Origin: Marinobacter sp. 2_MG-2023
Lineage (GTDB): Bacteria > Pseudomonadota > Gammaproteobacteria > Pseudomonadales > Oleiphilaceae
DNA: 64,000 bases
Assembly: GCF_030546935.1 (NCBI RefSeq)
Contig: NZ_JAUOPH010000007.1
Location: 87,655-151,654 of the forward strand
Reading direction: 5' to 3'
Numbering within the stretch: position 1 is the stretch's first letter; every line of letters begins with the position of its first letter. The notes below the pieces were generated by a model, which ran no database searches, was not told the origin of the DNA, and saw only the letters and a list, made by a program, of their open reading frames with translations. Shown here piece after piece: positions 13,463 to 23,780 of the stretch. A program made the translations under genes and the position numbers.

Positions 13463-14839
13463 TTAAAGCTCCTCCAGAGCGGTAATCGCCTCACTAAGCT
13501 TGGTCACAGGAATCACCTTCATCCCTGCAACAGCCTTGCGTGGCGCATTGGCTTTCGGAACCAGGGCACGGGTAAAACCATGCTTCGCTGCTTCGTTAAT
13601 CCTTTCCTGGCCACTGGGCACCGGCCGAATTTCCCCCGACAAGCCGACTTCTCCGAAAATCACCAGATCCTGGGGCAAAGCGCGATCACGGAATGAAGAC
13701 ACAATCGCTGCCAGTAGGGCCAAGTCAGCGCTCGTTTCATTAACCTTCACACCGCCCACCACATTCACAAATACGTCCTGGTCCGATACATGCAGTCCGC
13801 CATGGCGGTGCAATACCGCGAGTAGCATTGCCAATCGGTTCTGATCCAGGCCCACTGCTACCCGCCTCGGGTACCCGCCCTGGGCCATATCCACCAGCGC
13901 CTGAATTTCCACCAGCATGGGGCGAGTGCCTTCCCAGACCACCATGACAACGCTGCCAGGAGCCGCTTCTTCGCCACGGTTGAGGAAAATTGCGCTGGGG
14001 TTTTTCACTTCCTTCAGGCCTTGCTCCAGCATGGCGAATACGCCCAACTCATTGACCGCGCCAAAGCGATTCTTGATGCCCCTCAGGGTGCGGTAACGGC
14101 TATCACTGGAGCCTTCAAGTAGAATAGAGCAGTCAATCATGTGTTCCAGTACTTTGGGGCCCGCGAGGCTGCCGTCCTTGGTTACATGCCCCACCAGAAA
14201 CAGAATGGTACCCGTTTGCTTGGCAAACCGAGTCAGAAACGCTGCGCTTTCGCGTACCTGGGAAACCGAACCTGGCGCAGATTCAATGTCTGCCACGTGC
14301 ATTACTTGAATACTGTCCACCACCAGAGTCCGTGGTTTTTCAGCCTCTGCCACCTGCATAACCCGCTCAACGCTGGTTTCTGACAGCATTTTCAGGTCTT
14401 TGGTGGGCAGGCCCAGGCGTTTGGCCCGCATGGCTACCTGCTGCAGCGACTCCTCACCGGTAACGTAAAGCGCTGGAACGCTAGCGGCCAGATGACATAC
14501 AGCTTGAAGCAGCAGGGTGCTCTTGCCGGCGCCCGGGTGACCGCCCATTAGTACAGCCGAGCCTTCCACAAGTCCGCCACCAAGAACCCGGTCAAATTCC
14601 TGCATGCCGGTACTGATACGTTCCTGCTCGGCGAGGCTTACATCGTCCAGGCTCTGAACGGCAGCGAGGCTACCGGCAAAACCCTCGAAGCGAACACCGC
14701 GGGCGCCTTTGGCATTGCTGGCTACCCCACGAACTTCGCTGATGGTGTTCCAGGCCTGGCAGGCCGTGCACTGGCCCTGCCATTTGGAGTAGTCTGCACC
14801 GCACTCGGTGCAGACATAAGCGGTTTTGGCTTTTGCCAT
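13463..14839 (-). CDS. radA: DNA repair protein RadA
   Basis: RecA-like ATPase that promotes branch migration in recombination. An N-terminal zinc finger has Cys10, Cys13, Cys24 and Cys27. The Walker A motif is GGHPGAGKSTLL. The RadA-specific KNRFG motif is present, and a Lon-protease-like C-terminal domain ends the 458-residue protein. The start codon overlaps the stop codon of ettA by one base (TGATG), suggesting coupled translation downstream of ettA. Confidence 0.97.
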   Translation of the reverse strand: MAKAKTAYVCTECGADYSKWQGQCTACQAWNTISEVRGVASNAKGARGVRFEGFAGSLAAVQSLDDVSLAEQERISTGMQEFDRVLGGGLVEGSAVLMGGHPGAGKSTLLLQAVCHLAASVPALYVTGEESLQQVAMRAKRLGLPTKDLKMLSETSVERVMQVAEAEKPRTLVVDSIQVMHVADIESAPGSVSQVRESAAFLTRFAKQTGTILFLVGHVTKDGSLAGPKVLEHMIDCSILLEGSSDSRYRTLRGIKNRFGAVNELGVFAMLEQGLKEVKNPSAIFLNRGEEAAPGSVVMVVWEGTRPMLVEIQALVDMAQGGYPRRVAVGLDQNRLAMLLAVLHRHGGLHVSDQDVFVNVVGGVKVNETSADLALLAAIVSSFRDRALPQDLVIFGEVGLSGEIRPVPSGQERINEAAKHGFTRALVPKANAPRKAVAGMKVIPVTKLSEAITALEEL

Positions 14840-16500
14840 CAGGCCAGCTTCTTGTATTTCATGCGCTGGGGCACCATGGCGGAATCACCTTTACGCTTTT
14901 TGTGGTCTTCGTCGTATTCGGCGAAGTTACCCTCGAAGTACACCACTTCACCGTCATCCTCAAACGCAAGAATGTGCGTAGCTACGCGGTCAAGGAACCA
15001 GCGGTCGTGCGAGATAACCATGGCTGCGCCGGGGAAGTTCAGCAGGGCCTCCTCCAGAGCGCGCAGAGTCTCAACGTCCAGATCGTTGGTAGGTTCGTCC
15101 AGCAGCAATAGGTTGCCGCCTTCCTTCAGCAACGCTGCCAGATGGAGGCGGTTGCGTTCGCCGCCAGAAAGGTCGCCAACGCGCTTCTGCTGATCTGAGC
15201 CTTTGAAGTTAAAGCGGCCGGCATAGGCTCTTGATGGGGTTTCGTAGTTGCCTACTTTAATAATGTCCTGGCCGTCGCTGAGTAGTTCCCAGACGGTTTT
15301 CGACCCGTCCAGGTCGCGGCTCTGGTCTACGTAGGCCAACTTGACCGTTTCACCCACGGTGATGGTGCCCGAATTAGGTTGGTCGTGGCCGGCGATCATG
15401 CGGAACAACGTAGATTTGCCAGCGCCGTTACCGCCGATGATGCCGACGATAGCGCCAGGGGGTACAACAAAGGAAACATCTTCATAGAGCAGGCGGTCGC
15501 CAAAAGCTTTGCTGATACCTTCCACTTCGATGACCTTGTCACCCAGGCGCGGCCCGGGCGGGATATAGATCTCGTTGGTCTCGTTACGCTTCTGGAAATC
15601 CTGTGAGCTCATTTCCTCAAAGCGGGCAAGGCGGGCTTTGCTCTTGGATTGGCGGCCTTTGGCGTTGCTGCGAACCCACTCCAGCTCTTGCTTGATGGCT
15701 TTTTGGCGTGAGGCTTCCTGTTTGGCTTCGGTGCCCAGGCGCTGTTCTTTATTCTCCAGCCATTGGCTGTAGTTGCCTTCGAACGGAATGCCCTGGCCGC
15801 GGTCAAGTTCGAGAATCCAGCCTGCCACGTTGTCGAGGAAGTAGCGGTCGTGAGTTATAGCGACCACGGTGCCTTCGTAATCGTGCAGAAAGCGCTCCAG
15901 CCAGGCAACGGATTCGGCGTCCAGGTGGTTTGTCGGTTCGTCCAGTAACAGCATGTCCGGCCCCGACAGCAGCAGGCGACACAAGGCTACCCGTCGGCGC
16001 TCACCCCCTGACAGGTTCTTTACGGGTTGATCCCAGGCTGGGAGGCGCAGCGCATCGGCGGCAACTTCCATTTTACGCTCGATGTCGTGGCCATCGGTCG
16101 CCTGTATCAGAGCTTCCAGTTGCCCCTGTTTTTTCGCCAGTGCATCGAAATCCGCATCCGGCTCTGCGTAGGCTGCGTAAACCTGATCGAGCTCTGCAAG
16201 AGCGTTGTGAACCTCGACCACGGCTTCATCAACAACTTCTTTAACGGTTTTGCTGTCGTCCAGTTCCGGTTCCTGGGGCAGGTAGCCTACATTGATGCCG
16301 GGCTGTGGCCGGGCTTCGCCGATGTAATCCTGATCCACGCCCGCCATAATGCGTAAAAGGGTGGATTTACCTGAACCGTTCAGGCCCAGTACGCCAATTT
16401 TGGCGCCCGGGAAGAAGCTCAGGGAAATATCTTTGAGAATTTCGCGTTTGGGCGGAACCACTTTGCCTACGCGGTTCATGCTGTATACGTACTGGGCCAT
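14839..16500 (-). CDS. ettA: Energy-dependent translational throttle protein EttA (ABC-F)
   Basis: ABC-F ATPase that binds the ribosomal E site and gates entry into elongation according to the ATP/ADP ratio. Two ABC domains are visible with Walker A motifs GLNGSGKSTLL (near residue 40) and GGNGAGKSTLF. Signatures LSGGERRRVALC and LSGGERNRLHLA are present. An arm insertion lies in the first domain and a charged linker joins the two. There is no membrane part, so it is not a transporter. The 553-residue length fits EttA. It is the first gene of ettA-radA. Confidence 0.95.
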   Translation of the reverse strand: MAQYVYSMNRVGKVVPPKREILKDISLSFFPGAKIGVLGLNGSGKSTLLRIMAGVDQDYIGEARPQPGINVGYLPQEPELDDSKTVKEVVDEAVVEVHNALAELDQVYAAYAEPDADFDALAKKQGQLEALIQATDGHDIERKMEVAADALRLPAWDQPVKNLSGGERRRVALCRLLLSGPDMLLLDEPTNHLDAESVAWLERFLHDYEGTVVAITHDRYFLDNVAGWILELDRGQGIPFEGNYSQWLENKEQRLGTEAKQEASRQKAIKQELEWVRSNAKGRQSKSKARLARFEEMSSQDFQKRNETNEIYIPPGPRLGDKVIEVEGISKAFGDRLLYEDVSFVVPPGAIVGIIGGNGAGKSTLFRMIAGHDQPNSGTITVGETVKLAYVDQSRDLDGSKTVWELLSDGQDIIKVGNYETPSRAYAGRFNFKGSDQQKRVGDLSGGERNRLHLAALLKEGGNLLLLDEPTNDLDVETLRALEEALLNFPGAAMVISHDRWFLDRVATHILAFEDDGEVVYFEGNFAEYDEDHKKRKGDSAMVPQRMKYKKLA

Positions 16501-16735
16501 AAAGGCATTCCCCTCTTTGAAGGCGAGATGTGACAGGGTTTGTAAGGTATCGAAACCCGGGAGCTATAGCAATTTCAGGAAAACGTACAATATGGGTATG
16601 ACGGTATCTGCGAACCTCATAAAAGGTGATTTTTAACCCGTTAATGGGCTAGAATAGCGGCCCAAATTTTCAGGGATTCCGGGGGCTATTTCCAAGACTC
16701 TCCGGGCCAGCCAAGCACACAGGGGCAGCGCACCG

Positions 16736-17989
16736 ATGTTTAATCGTGATATGAAGATCGCCGGTTTTGACGACGAACTCTGGAACGCCATGCAGGCGGA
16801 AAGCAAGCGTCAGGAGGCTCATATTGAGCTGATTGCATCCGAGAACTACACCAGCCCGCGGGTCATGGAAGCTCAGGGTAGTGATCTCACGAACAAATAT
16901 GCTGAGGGTTATCCCGGTAAGCGTTACTACGGTGGGTGCGAGTTCGTCGACATCGCGGAGCAACTGGCCATTGATCGCGCCAAAGAGCTGTTCGGCGCAG
17001 CTTATGCCAACGTTCAGCCCCACTCCGGCTCACAGGCTAACTCCGCTGTTTTCATGGCGCTGGTGAAGCCTGGCGATACGGTTCTGGGGATGAGTCTGGC
17101 TCATGGTGGTCACTTGACCCACGGTGCAGGGGTGAACTTTTCCGGCAAGATCTATAATGCTGTTCAGTACGGCATCAACACCGATACAGGGCTGATCGAT
17201 TATGATGAGTTGGAAGCTCTGGCGGTTGAGCACAAGCCGAAAATGATTATTGCGGGTTTCTCCGCCTATTCTCAAGAGCTTGATTTTGCCCGCTTCCGTT
17301 CCATCGCGGATAAAGTTGGTGCCTATCTGTTTGTAGACATGGCGCACGTGGCGGGCCTGGTTGCTGCTGGTGTATACCCCGACCCTATGCCCCATGCGCA
17401 CGTGGTCACTACCACCACGCACAAAACACTGCGCGGCCCGCGTGGCGGCCTGATTCTGGCCTGTGACGACGAAGCCCTGCACAAGAAACTGAACTCTGCC
17501 GTCTTCCCTGGCGGCCAGGGTGGCCCTCTGATGCACGTGATTGCTGCCAAGGCGATCTGTTTCAAAGAGGCCATGAGTGACGAGTTCAAGGCTTATCAGC
17601 AGCAGGTGGTCAAGAACGCGTCTGCCATGGCTAACGTATTTGTTGATCGTGGTTACGACGTTGTTTCCGGTGGCACGAAGAACCATCTGTTTCTGGTGAG
17701 CCTGATCAAGCAGGATATTACCGGTAAGGATGCAGATGCCGCCTTGGGTCGCGCGCACATCACAGTGAACAAAAACGCGGTTCCTAACGATCCACGCTCT
17801 CCGTTTGTGACCTCTGGCCTGCGCCTCGGCACACCCGCAATCACCACCCGTGGGTTTGGAGAAGTAGAGAGCCGCGAGCTGGCAGGGTGGATTTGCGATA
17901 TTCTTGATAACCTGGACGACGAAGCTGTGAGTAACCGTGTTCGCGAGCAGGTTGAAGCCCTGTGCGCGCGCTTCCCGGTTTACGGCTAA
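16736..17989 (+). CDS. glyA: Serine hydroxymethyltransferase
   Basis: PLP enzyme that interconverts serine and glycine with tetrahydrofolate, the main source of one-carbon units. The PLP-lysine motif [13 protein letters not shown] is near residue 230, and the N-terminal [19 protein letters not shown] signature is complete. The length of 417 is canonical. The 235-bp region upstream contains a plausible TAGAAT -10 element near 16650, but I could not assign a confident -35 element. Confidence 0.98.
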   Translation: MFNRDMKIAGFDDELWNAMQAESKRQEAHIELIASENYTSPRVMEAQGSDLTNKYAEGYPGKRYYGGCEFVDIAEQLAIDRAKELFGAAYANVQPHSGSQANSAVFMALVKPGDTVLGMSLAHGGHLTHGAGVNFSGKIYNAVQYGINTDTGLIDYDELEALAVEHKPKMIIAGFSAYSQELDFARFRSIADKVGAYLFVDMAHVAGLVAAGVYPDPMPHAHVVTTTTHKTLRGPRGGLILACDDEALHKKLNSAVFPGGQGGPLMHVIAAKAICFKEAMSDEFKAYQQQVVKNASAMANVFVDRGYDVVSGGTKNHLFLVSLIKQDITGKDADAALGRAHITVNKNAVPNDPRSPFVTSGLRLGTPAITTRGFGEVESRELAGWICDILDNLDDEAVSNRVREQVEALCARFPVYG

Positions 17990-18005
17990 GCATTTTGCAA
18001 GATCT

Positions 18006-18040
18006 GCCGGGCACGGGGTGCACTCACCTCGCTGCCCGGC
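18006..18040 (+). terminator. Weak stem-loop between glyA and nrdR
   Basis: GCCGGGCA (18006-18013) pairs with TGCCCGGC (18033-18040) around a 19-nt loop. No T run follows, so it is at best a partial terminator or an mRNA-stabilising hairpin. Confidence 0.3.
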
Positions 18041-18061
18041 TCCCTCTCCGGAGTTCCTGAC

Positions 18062-18580
18062 ATGCATTGTCCTTTCTGTGGTGAAGCAGATACCAAGGTT
18101 ATTGACTCACGCCTGGTGGCGGAGGGCGATCAGGTGCGCCGCCGTAGAGAATGTCTTTCCTGCCGGGAGCGCTTTACTACGTTTGAGTCGGCCGAGCTGG
18201 TGATGCCCAGAGTGGTTAAGCAGGACGGTATCCGTCAGCCCTTTGATGAAGAGAAGCTGCGGTCAGGGATCATGAAGGCACTGGAGAAACGCCCAGTCAG
18301 TATTGAGCAAATCGACGCAGCACTTAATCGCATCAAGTATCGCCTGCGGGCGACAGGCGAGCGTGAGGTCAAGTCTATGCAGTTGGGTGAAGAGGTGATG
18401 ACCGAGCTACGTCAGCTCGACAAAGTTGCCTATGTCCGGTTTGCTTCTGTATATCGCAGTTTTCAGGATATCAACGAATTCAAGGAAGAAATTGAGCGGC
18501 TTTCTGCCAGCAATGGCGAAACGCCGGTTGATGTTGCGAAAGTATTGGCAGATAACCACGCCCCTGAAGGAAAAAAATGA
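18062..18580 (+). CDS. nrdR: Transcriptional repressor NrdR
   Basis: Zinc-ribbon and ATP-cone repressor of ribonucleotide reductase genes. The zinc ligands are Cys3, Cys6, Cys31 and Cys34. The ATP-cone runs from about residue 49 to 139. At 172 residues it is slightly longer than the usual 150-160 because of a C-terminal tail. It overlaps ribD by four bases (ATGA) and heads the riboflavin/nusB operon, as in many gammaproteobacteria. Confidence 0.97.
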   Translation: MHCPFCGEADTKVIDSRLVAEGDQVRRRRECLSCRERFTTFESAELVMPRVVKQDGIRQPFDEEKLRSGIMKALEKRPVSIEQIDAALNRIKYRLRATGEREVKSMQLGEEVMTELRQLDKVAYVRFASVYRSFQDINEFKEEIERLSASNGETPVDVAKVLADNHAPEGKK

Positions 18581-19692
18581 CCGCATTCCGGGACCGGTCC
18601 ATGATGGCTCGGGCTATACAGCTTGCATGGCGGGGCCGCTATTCGACTCATCCCAACCCGCGAGTGGGTTGTGTGGTGGCCCGTGGTGATAAGATCCTGG
18701 GCGAAAGCTGGCATGAACGGGCCGGAGAGGCCCATGCTGAAATCCGCGCGCTCAGCCAGGCTGGTCCGTCTGCACGTGGTGCCACAGCCTATGTCACGCT
18801 CGAACCCTGCAGCCATTTTGGCCGAACACCGCCATGCGCGCGGGCGTTGATTGATGCAGGCGTGTCCCGCGTATTCGCGGCCACTAAAGACCCCAACCCG
18901 TCGGTCTCCGGAAGGGGCCTTGATATGCTTCGTGAAGCCGGTATCCGGGTCTACGAAGGGCTCTTGGCGGAGGAGGCTGCACGACTGAATCCCGGCTTCA
19001 TGAAGCGCATGAATACAGGCCGGCCCTGGGTCAGGCTCAAGATGGCGTCCAGTCTGGATGGGCGCACCGCTATGGCCTCGGGTGAGAGCCAGTGGATTAC
19101 CGGTGATGAGGCCCGCCGCGACGTTCAGCGGCTCAGGGCCATCAGTGATGCGATTCTTACCGGTGTAGGAACCGTACTTGCAGATGACCCCTCATTGACA
19201 GTCCGGCGAGAAGAACTTGGGGATATAGGCGATGCAACCGAGCCTTCCCGTCAGCCGTTGCGTGTGATTGCCGACAGGGACGCCAGAACGCCTCCGTCTG
19301 CGACAATTCTGCGTGGGGGAAAGGTTCAGGTGTTTTGTGCCTCGTCCACGCTTGCAACAGCGCCCGCACAGGATCTTGCCGCCTTGGGGATCCGTCTGAA
19401 GGGCGTGGCCTGGAAAGACAATGGTATAGATGTTGCCGAGCTTTTGGATTCGCTGGGTAAACTGGGTATTAATGAACTGTTGGTGGAAGCCGGGCCTACT
19501 CTGGCAGGCACATTCATCAGTGAAAAGCTTGTGGATGAACTCTGGCTTTACCAGGCTCCGGTATTTCTGGGAAGTACTGGTCGGCCGACGGCGCATCTGC
19601 CTCTGGAAACTATGGCTGACAAGATCGAGTGGATCGTACAAGACCGGCGACAGGTAGGGGATGACCAGCGTCTGATTCTGGTTCGCCGTTAA
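18577..19692 (+). CDS. ribD: Riboflavin biosynthesis deaminase/reductase
   Basis: Bifunctional enzyme for steps two and three of riboflavin synthesis from GTP: deamination of the pyrimidine ring, then NADPH reduction of the ribose chain. The N-terminal deaminase has zinc motifs HAEIRAL and [11 protein letters not shown]. The C-terminal reductase begins near residue 150 ([17 protein letters not shown]). The length of 371 is normal. The next gene would usually be riboflavin synthase; here only 63 bp separate it from ribB. Confidence 0.97.
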   Translation: MTAFRDRSMMARAIQLAWRGRYSTHPNPRVGCVVARGDKILGESWHERAGEAHAEIRALSQAGPSARGATAYVTLEPCSHFGRTPPCARALIDAGVSRVFAATKDPNPSVSGRGLDMLREAGIRVYEGLLAEEAARLNPGFMKRMNTGRPWVRLKMASSLDGRTAMASGESQWITGDEARRDVQRLRAISDAILTGVGTVLADDPSLTVRREELGDIGDATEPSRQPLRVIADRDARTPPSATILRGGKVQVFCASSTLATAPAQDLAALGIRLKGVAWKDNGIDVAELLDSLGKLGINELLVEAGPTLAGTFISEKLVDELWLYQAPVFLGSTGRPTAHLPLETMADKIEWIVQDRRQVGDDQRLILVRR

Positions 19693-19755
19693 ATGTCTAA
19701 ATTCACAGTGCGTCCCGGTATGGCGGCCTGAAGCTGCAGCGGGTGCATTGAAAGG

Positions 19756-20883
19756 GTGCAAAACAGTATGGCACTGAACAGTGTTGAAGAAATCATTGAG
19801 GACATTCGCCAGGGCAATATGGTGATCCTGATGGATGATGAAGACCGGGAGAACGAAGGTGACCTGGTGATGGCGGCCGAGCATTGTTCTGCCGAAGCCA
19901 TCAACTTCATGGCTCGCTTTGGCCGCGGCCTTATCTGCATGCCTATGACCCGGGACAGGTGTGAGCAGCTGGGTCTCCCGTTAATGGTGCAGCAGAACGC
20001 CTCGGGGTTTGGAACCAAGTTTACGCTTTCCATTGAGGCAGCCACAGGTGTGACGACGGGCATTTCGGCCGCAGACCGCGCTCGCACGGTGCAGGCTGCA
20101 GTGGCCCGAAATGCAAGGGCGTCAGACCTCGTTCAGCCTGGGCACATTTTCCCGTTGATGTCGGACCCCGGCGGAGTGCTGAGCCGTGCAGGCCATACAG
20201 AAGCATCCTGCGATCTGGCTGCTTTGGCCGGTTGCGAACCTGCCGGTGTAATTTGTGAAATCATGAACGATGACGGTTCCATGGCACGGCGGGAAGACCT
20301 TGAACGTTTTGCCGCAGAGCACAATCTTAAAATTGGAACAATTGCTGACCTTATCCATTACCGCACCACGCATGAGCGTACCGTGGAATGCGTCGAAGAG
20401 AATCAGATCGATACCGAATATGGTGTGTTCAAACTTCGCACTTATCGGGATGTCATTCAGGGCTCTACGCATCTGGCAATGGTGTATGGTGAGCTCCCGG
20501 TGGATGAGCCGGTGCACGTACGTGTTCACATCACAGATACACTTCGGGACCTGCTTGGAGCCCGTCGCAAGGATTCCCGAAGCTGGCCGTTACACCACGC
20601 GCTTGAAAAAGTTGCAGTTGAAGGTAGTGGGGTTGTGGTTCTGCTGAACAGTGCGGAAGATAGCTACAATCTGGAAGACCGTATTCAGGAGTTCTTTGAT
20701 CAGGGGCAGGGGCCTGCCGGTAAGGGTAGCTCTGGTGTTTATTTCACCGTAGGGACAGGCTCCCAGATTCTGCGGGATCTGGGCGTGAGCAAAATGCGTT
20801 TGCTTAGTCCGCCGGTGAAATACTCGGCTATTTCCGGATTTGATCTGGAAGTGGTTGAGTACATTCCCTACACCCCAGACTGA
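19756..20883 (+). CDS. ribB: 3,4-Dihydroxy-2-butanone-4-phosphate synthase with degenerate GTP cyclohydrolase II-like domain
   Basis: The N-terminal half (about 1-205) is an intact DHBP synthase with the acidic loop [16 protein letters not shown] and the HTEASCDLA motif. It makes the four-carbon unit of lumazine from ribulose 5-phosphate. The C-terminal half resembles GTP cyclohydrolase II, but the three zinc cysteines of that enzyme align with Asp261, Lys272 and Ser274, and the RQEGR motif is lost. It is therefore unlikely to hydrolyse GTP. Such hybrids, called RibBX in Proteobacteria, are known; a separate ribA is expected elsewhere. Confidence 0.93.
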   Translation: MQNSMALNSVEEIIEDIRQGNMVILMDDEDRENEGDLVMAAEHCSAEAINFMARFGRGLICMPMTRDRCEQLGLPLMVQQNASGFGTKFTLSIEAATGVTTGISAADRARTVQAAVARNARASDLVQPGHIFPLMSDPGGVLSRAGHTEASCDLAALAGCEPAGVICEIMNDDGSMARREDLERFAAEHNLKIGTIADLIHYRTTHERTVECVEENQIDTEYGVFKLRTYRDVIQGSTHLAMVYGELPVDEPVHVRVHITDTLRDLLGARRKDSRSWPLHHALEKVAVEGSGVVVLLNSAEDSYNLEDRIQEFFDQGQGPAGKGSSGVYFTVGTGSQILRDLGVSKMRLLSPPVKYSAISGFDLEVVEYIPYTPD

Positions 20884-20930
20884 TAAACCTGGCTGCAGCA
20901 CTGTGGCTGCAGCCCGAGAAGGAGCCATCG

Positions 20931-21407
20931 ATGGCAGATATTAAAGTAATTGAAGGTGATTTTACCCAGTGCAGTGGTCGTTATGCGTTGGTGGTTGGTC
21001 GTTTTAACGGTTTTGTTGTGGAAAGCCTGGTAGATGGTGCCGTTGATACCCTGCGCCGCCACGGTATTGCTGACAGTGATATCACCATTGTGCGTGTCCC
21101 TGGTGCATATGAAATGCCGCTGGCGGTGAAGCGCGTGGCAGAAGCGGGCGACTACGATGCCATTATTGCTTTGGGCGCGGTTATCCGTGGTGGAACGCCG
21201 CATTTCGAATATGTGGCAGGAGAAGCCTCAAGCGGCCTTGGCGCGGTAAGTCTGGAAACAGACGTGCCGGTGACCTTTGGTGTGCTGACCGTTGATTCTA
21301 TCGAGCAGGCTATCGAGCGCTCCGGCACCAAGGCCGGCAACAAAGGCGCAGAAGCAGCTATTACGGCGCTGGAAATGGTCAGCCTGTTCAACAAGCTGGG
21401 TGAGTAA
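20931..21407 (+). CDS. ribH: 6,7-Dimethyl-8-ribityllumazine synthase
   Basis: Condenses the butanone phosphate made by RibB with the ribitylaminopyrimidine derived from the RibD product to give lumazine, the penultimate riboflavin intermediate. The substrate-binding segments [22 protein letters not shown] and [16 protein letters not shown] are clear. The length of 158 is typical of the subunit. Its stop overlaps the start of nusB by one base. Confidence 0.97.
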   Translation: MADIKVIEGDFTQCSGRYALVVGRFNGFVVESLVDGAVDTLRRHGIADSDITIVRVPGAYEMPLAVKRVAEAGDYDAIIALGAVIRGGTPHFEYVAGEASSGLGAVSLETDVPVTFGVLTVDSIEQAIERSGTKAGNKGAEAAITALEMVSLFNKLGE

Positions 21408-21883
21408 TGAGCGATACTGAAGATACGACATCCCGCCCGGCGCCGTCCGGTCAGCCAAAAGCTGGCGATCGCCGCCGCGCTCGGGTTCTGGCAATGCAGG
21501 GGCTTTATCAACGTCACTTTACCAAGAGCCCGATCTCGGATATCGAAGCTGAGTTCATGGTCGATAACGACATGGCAAAGGTCGATACCCTGTACTTCCG
21601 GGATGTTCTGCGCGGTGTCCATCGCGAGCAGGAAGAACTTGATAAGCTGATTGAGCCGTTTCTTGATCGCCCGCTGCTTGAGGTGGATCCGGTGGAGTTG
21701 GCGATTGTTCGAGTTGGTGCTTATGAGCTGCGTCACCGGCTGGATGTGCCTTACAAAGTTGTGATTAACGAAGGCATTGAGCTAGCGAAGCGATTCGGTG
21801 GTACAGAAGGGCACAAGTTCGTTAACAGTGTGCTGGACAAGCTGGGCCGGCGTTTGCGCCTCGCCGAGACACGTTCGCGTTGA
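21407..21883 (+). CDS. nusB: Transcription antitermination factor NusB
   Basis: RNA-binding factor that, with NusE (S10), recognises boxA in rRNA leaders and supports antitermination. The arginine-rich N-terminal [14 protein letters not shown] and the C-terminal [22 protein letters not shown] segment are characteristic. The 158-residue length is standard. It shares an operon with ribH and thiL, the common gammaproteobacterial arrangement. Confidence 0.97.
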   Translation: MSDTEDTTSRPAPSGQPKAGDRRRARVLAMQGLYQRHFTKSPISDIEAEFMVDNDMAKVDTLYFRDVLRGVHREQEELDKLIEPFLDRPLLEVDPVELAIVRVGAYELRHRLDVPYKVVINEGIELAKRFGGTEGHKFVNSVLDKLGRRLRLAETRSR

Positions 21884-21886
21884 CCG

Positions 21887-22843
21887 ATGGGCGAATTTGA
21901 GCTGATTCGGCGGTATTTCGTGCCGTTAGCCTGCTCGCCCGGCTCCCAATCAGTCCTTGTGGGGCCGGGCGACGACTGTGCCATCCAGAGAATTCCCGCC
22001 GGTTCTGACCTGGTTTTTTCCATAGATACCCTTGTTGAAAGTGTGCACTTTCCCCTCAACTATCGTCCGGATTTTCTTGGTTGGAGGGCGCTTGCAGCTG
22101 CTGCCAGCGATCTTGCGGCTATGGGAGCGGACCCAACCTGCTTCACGCTTGCCCTGACCTTGCCGGAGGTTGATGAGAGCTGGCTGCGTGGCTTTGCTTT
22201 CGGGCTTGGAGAGGCTGCTAAAGCGTTCGGGTTGGTGCTTGCGGGCGGTGATACAACCCGTGGGCCTCTGGCTTTGAGCGTACAGGTACATGGCCTGGTT
22301 CCTCAAGGAACCGCCATCCGTCGATCTGGTGCCGGGCCGGGTGATCTGGTCGTGGTGTCCGGTAGCTTGGGTGATGCTGGTGCCGCCCTGCAGTACCTTG
22401 ACGTCCTGAGCCCTTCCGCCGACGAAGCTTATGTGATTGAGCGTTATCACCATCCTGAGCCGAGGTTGAAACTGGGCATAGCCCTTAGAGATTTCGCGAC
22501 GGCTGCCATTGATGTATCAGACGGCTTGTTGGCCGATCTGGGCCATATTCTTGAGGCCTCCTCTGTCGGTGCGAGTATTGAGCGTTCCCGTGTGCCGGTG
22601 TCGCCTTCACTCAAGCGGTTGACCGGCTCCGCAGCCTGCGATTATGCGCTGCACTCCGGAGATGACTACGAGCTCTGTGTCACCATTCCTGAGGCAAGCT
22701 GGGCCAGCGCGCCATTGTCACTGAAGCAACAGCTTACTGTTATTGGTGTGATAGAGTCTATGCAGGGTTTGCGCCTGGATGGTGCTGATGTAGGGTCGGG
22801 GTCTGAGACAGTAGGTTTTGACCATTTCAGGAGAGAATCATGA
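21887..22843 (+). CDS. thiL: Thiamine-monophosphate kinase
   Basis: Phosphorylates thiamine monophosphate to thiamine diphosphate, the last step of cofactor synthesis. The AIRS-type fold is indicated by the N-terminal GPGDDCAI motif, the middle AGGDTTRGP motif and the later DVSDGLLADLGHI motif. At 318 residues it matches ThiL. It begins 3 bp after nusB and overlaps pgpA by four bases (ATGA). Confidence 0.96.
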   Translation: MGEFELIRRYFVPLACSPGSQSVLVGPGDDCAIQRIPAGSDLVFSIDTLVESVHFPLNYRPDFLGWRALAAAASDLAAMGADPTCFTLALTLPEVDESWLRGFAFGLGEAAKAFGLVLAGGDTTRGPLALSVQVHGLVPQGTAIRRSGAGPGDLVVVSGSLGDAGAALQYLDVLSPSADEAYVIERYHHPEPRLKLGIALRDFATAAIDVSDGLLADLGHILEASSVGASIERSRVPVSPSLKRLTGSAACDYALHSGDDYELCVTIPEASWASAPLSLKQQLTVIGVIESMQGLRLDGADVGSGSETVGFDHFRRES

Positions 22844-23367
22844 GTCAGGAAGATCAGTGGCCAGAGCCGGATTTGCCCCAGGCTATTCTGCCTCCGGGTT
22901 TTCTGAAAAACCCCGTACACCTTTTGGCCTTCGGGTTTGGTAGTGGTGCCGCGTCCCGCGCTCCCGGAACCTGGGGTAGCCTGGCTGCCATTCCTCTATG
23001 GTATGGCTTTGCGTGGTTGCCACCTCTCGCCTATTGGCTTGTGGTTGTCCTGGCCTTCCTGGTGGGTATCTGGTTGTGCGGAAAAACAGCCGCTGACCTG
23101 AAAGTTCACGACCACGGTGGGATTGTATGGGACGAGTTCGTTGGGATGTGGATTGCCCTCGGGCTCTTTCCCGATCAGATTTATGGTGTATTGCTGGCGT
23201 TTCTGATTTTCAGGTTTTTCGATGTTCTCAAACCTTGGCCCATAAACTGGCTGGATGAGCGGTTGCCCGGCGGGCTGGGGATCATGGTGGACGACGTGGT
23301 TGCAGGTGGCATGGCGCTCCTGTGCCTGGTCGCGATTGATGCCTGGCTGGCGCCTTACATTCTTTAA
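22840..23367 (+). CDS. pgpA: Phosphatidylglycerophosphatase A
   Basis: Inner-membrane phosphatase that converts phosphatidylglycerophosphate to phosphatidylglycerol. The N-terminal GFGSGAASRAPGTWGS and the acidic motif HDHGGIVWDEFVGMW are conserved in the PgpA family. Three to four hydrophobic segments are visible. It is the last gene of the nrdR-to-pgpA operon, and its 3' end faces the small minus-strand gene at 23413. Confidence 0.95.
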   Translation: MSQEDQWPEPDLPQAILPPGFLKNPVHLLAFGFGSGAASRAPGTWGSLAAIPLWYGFAWLPPLAYWLVVVLAFLVGIWLCGKTAADLKVHDHGGIVWDEFVGMWIALGLFPDQIYGVLLAFLIFRFFDVLKPWPINWLDERLPGGLGIMVDDVVAGGMALLCLVAIDAWLAPYIL

Positions 23368-23412
23368 AAGAAGCCTGGGCTGCTTAATTATATCTGGAGC
23401 GTTGAAGAGCCT

Positions 23413-23616
23413 TTAGTGCACCTGCTGCTCTTCCGGCAATAGCCTGACCACGTGCAGGAAGCGCTGTAGCCCGGTTTCCGCTCGATCCCTCGAGGCAAAG
23501 GGGCCACTGTCAAAACCCTCACGGGTTGTGAAATACCACTTGTTCCCGACGCAGAAAAACCTGCTACTACGAAAGGGGATGCTGCCCTCTTCTCCTGATC
23601 TGACCTGAGTATTCAT
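23413..23616 (-). CDS. Small DUF6316-like protein
   Basis: A 67-residue soluble protein with the pattern RSSRFFCVGNKWYFTTREG followed by GPFASRDRAE. I recall this pattern from a short gammaproteobacterial family named DUF6316; that family name is from memory. The start at 23616 is chosen because AGGAG lies eight bases upstream; an open extension to 23715 lacks a ribosome binding site. No catalytic motif is visible and its function is unknown. Confidence 0.65.
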   Translation of the reverse strand: MNTQVRSGEEGSIPFRSSRFFCVGNKWYFTTREGFDSGPFASRDRAETGLQRFLHVVRLLPEEQQVH

Positions 23617-23780
23617 GGCCGACTCCTGTGCAAGCGCCAAATATCTGCCTTGCGGGCAGCGTGTAATGGATAGGCGTTTGTTTAAAATTAATACAGATTC
23701 AGGGGAATTCAACATTTTTTAACAATTATGTGTTAGCTAGTTAAACCGTGACCGAGCGTTGTTTTCTTTTGCGTATCCGG

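Noticed and set aside
18041..19755. FMN riboswitch controlling the rib genes
   Set aside because: No RFN-type conserved segments could be found upstream of ribD or ribB.
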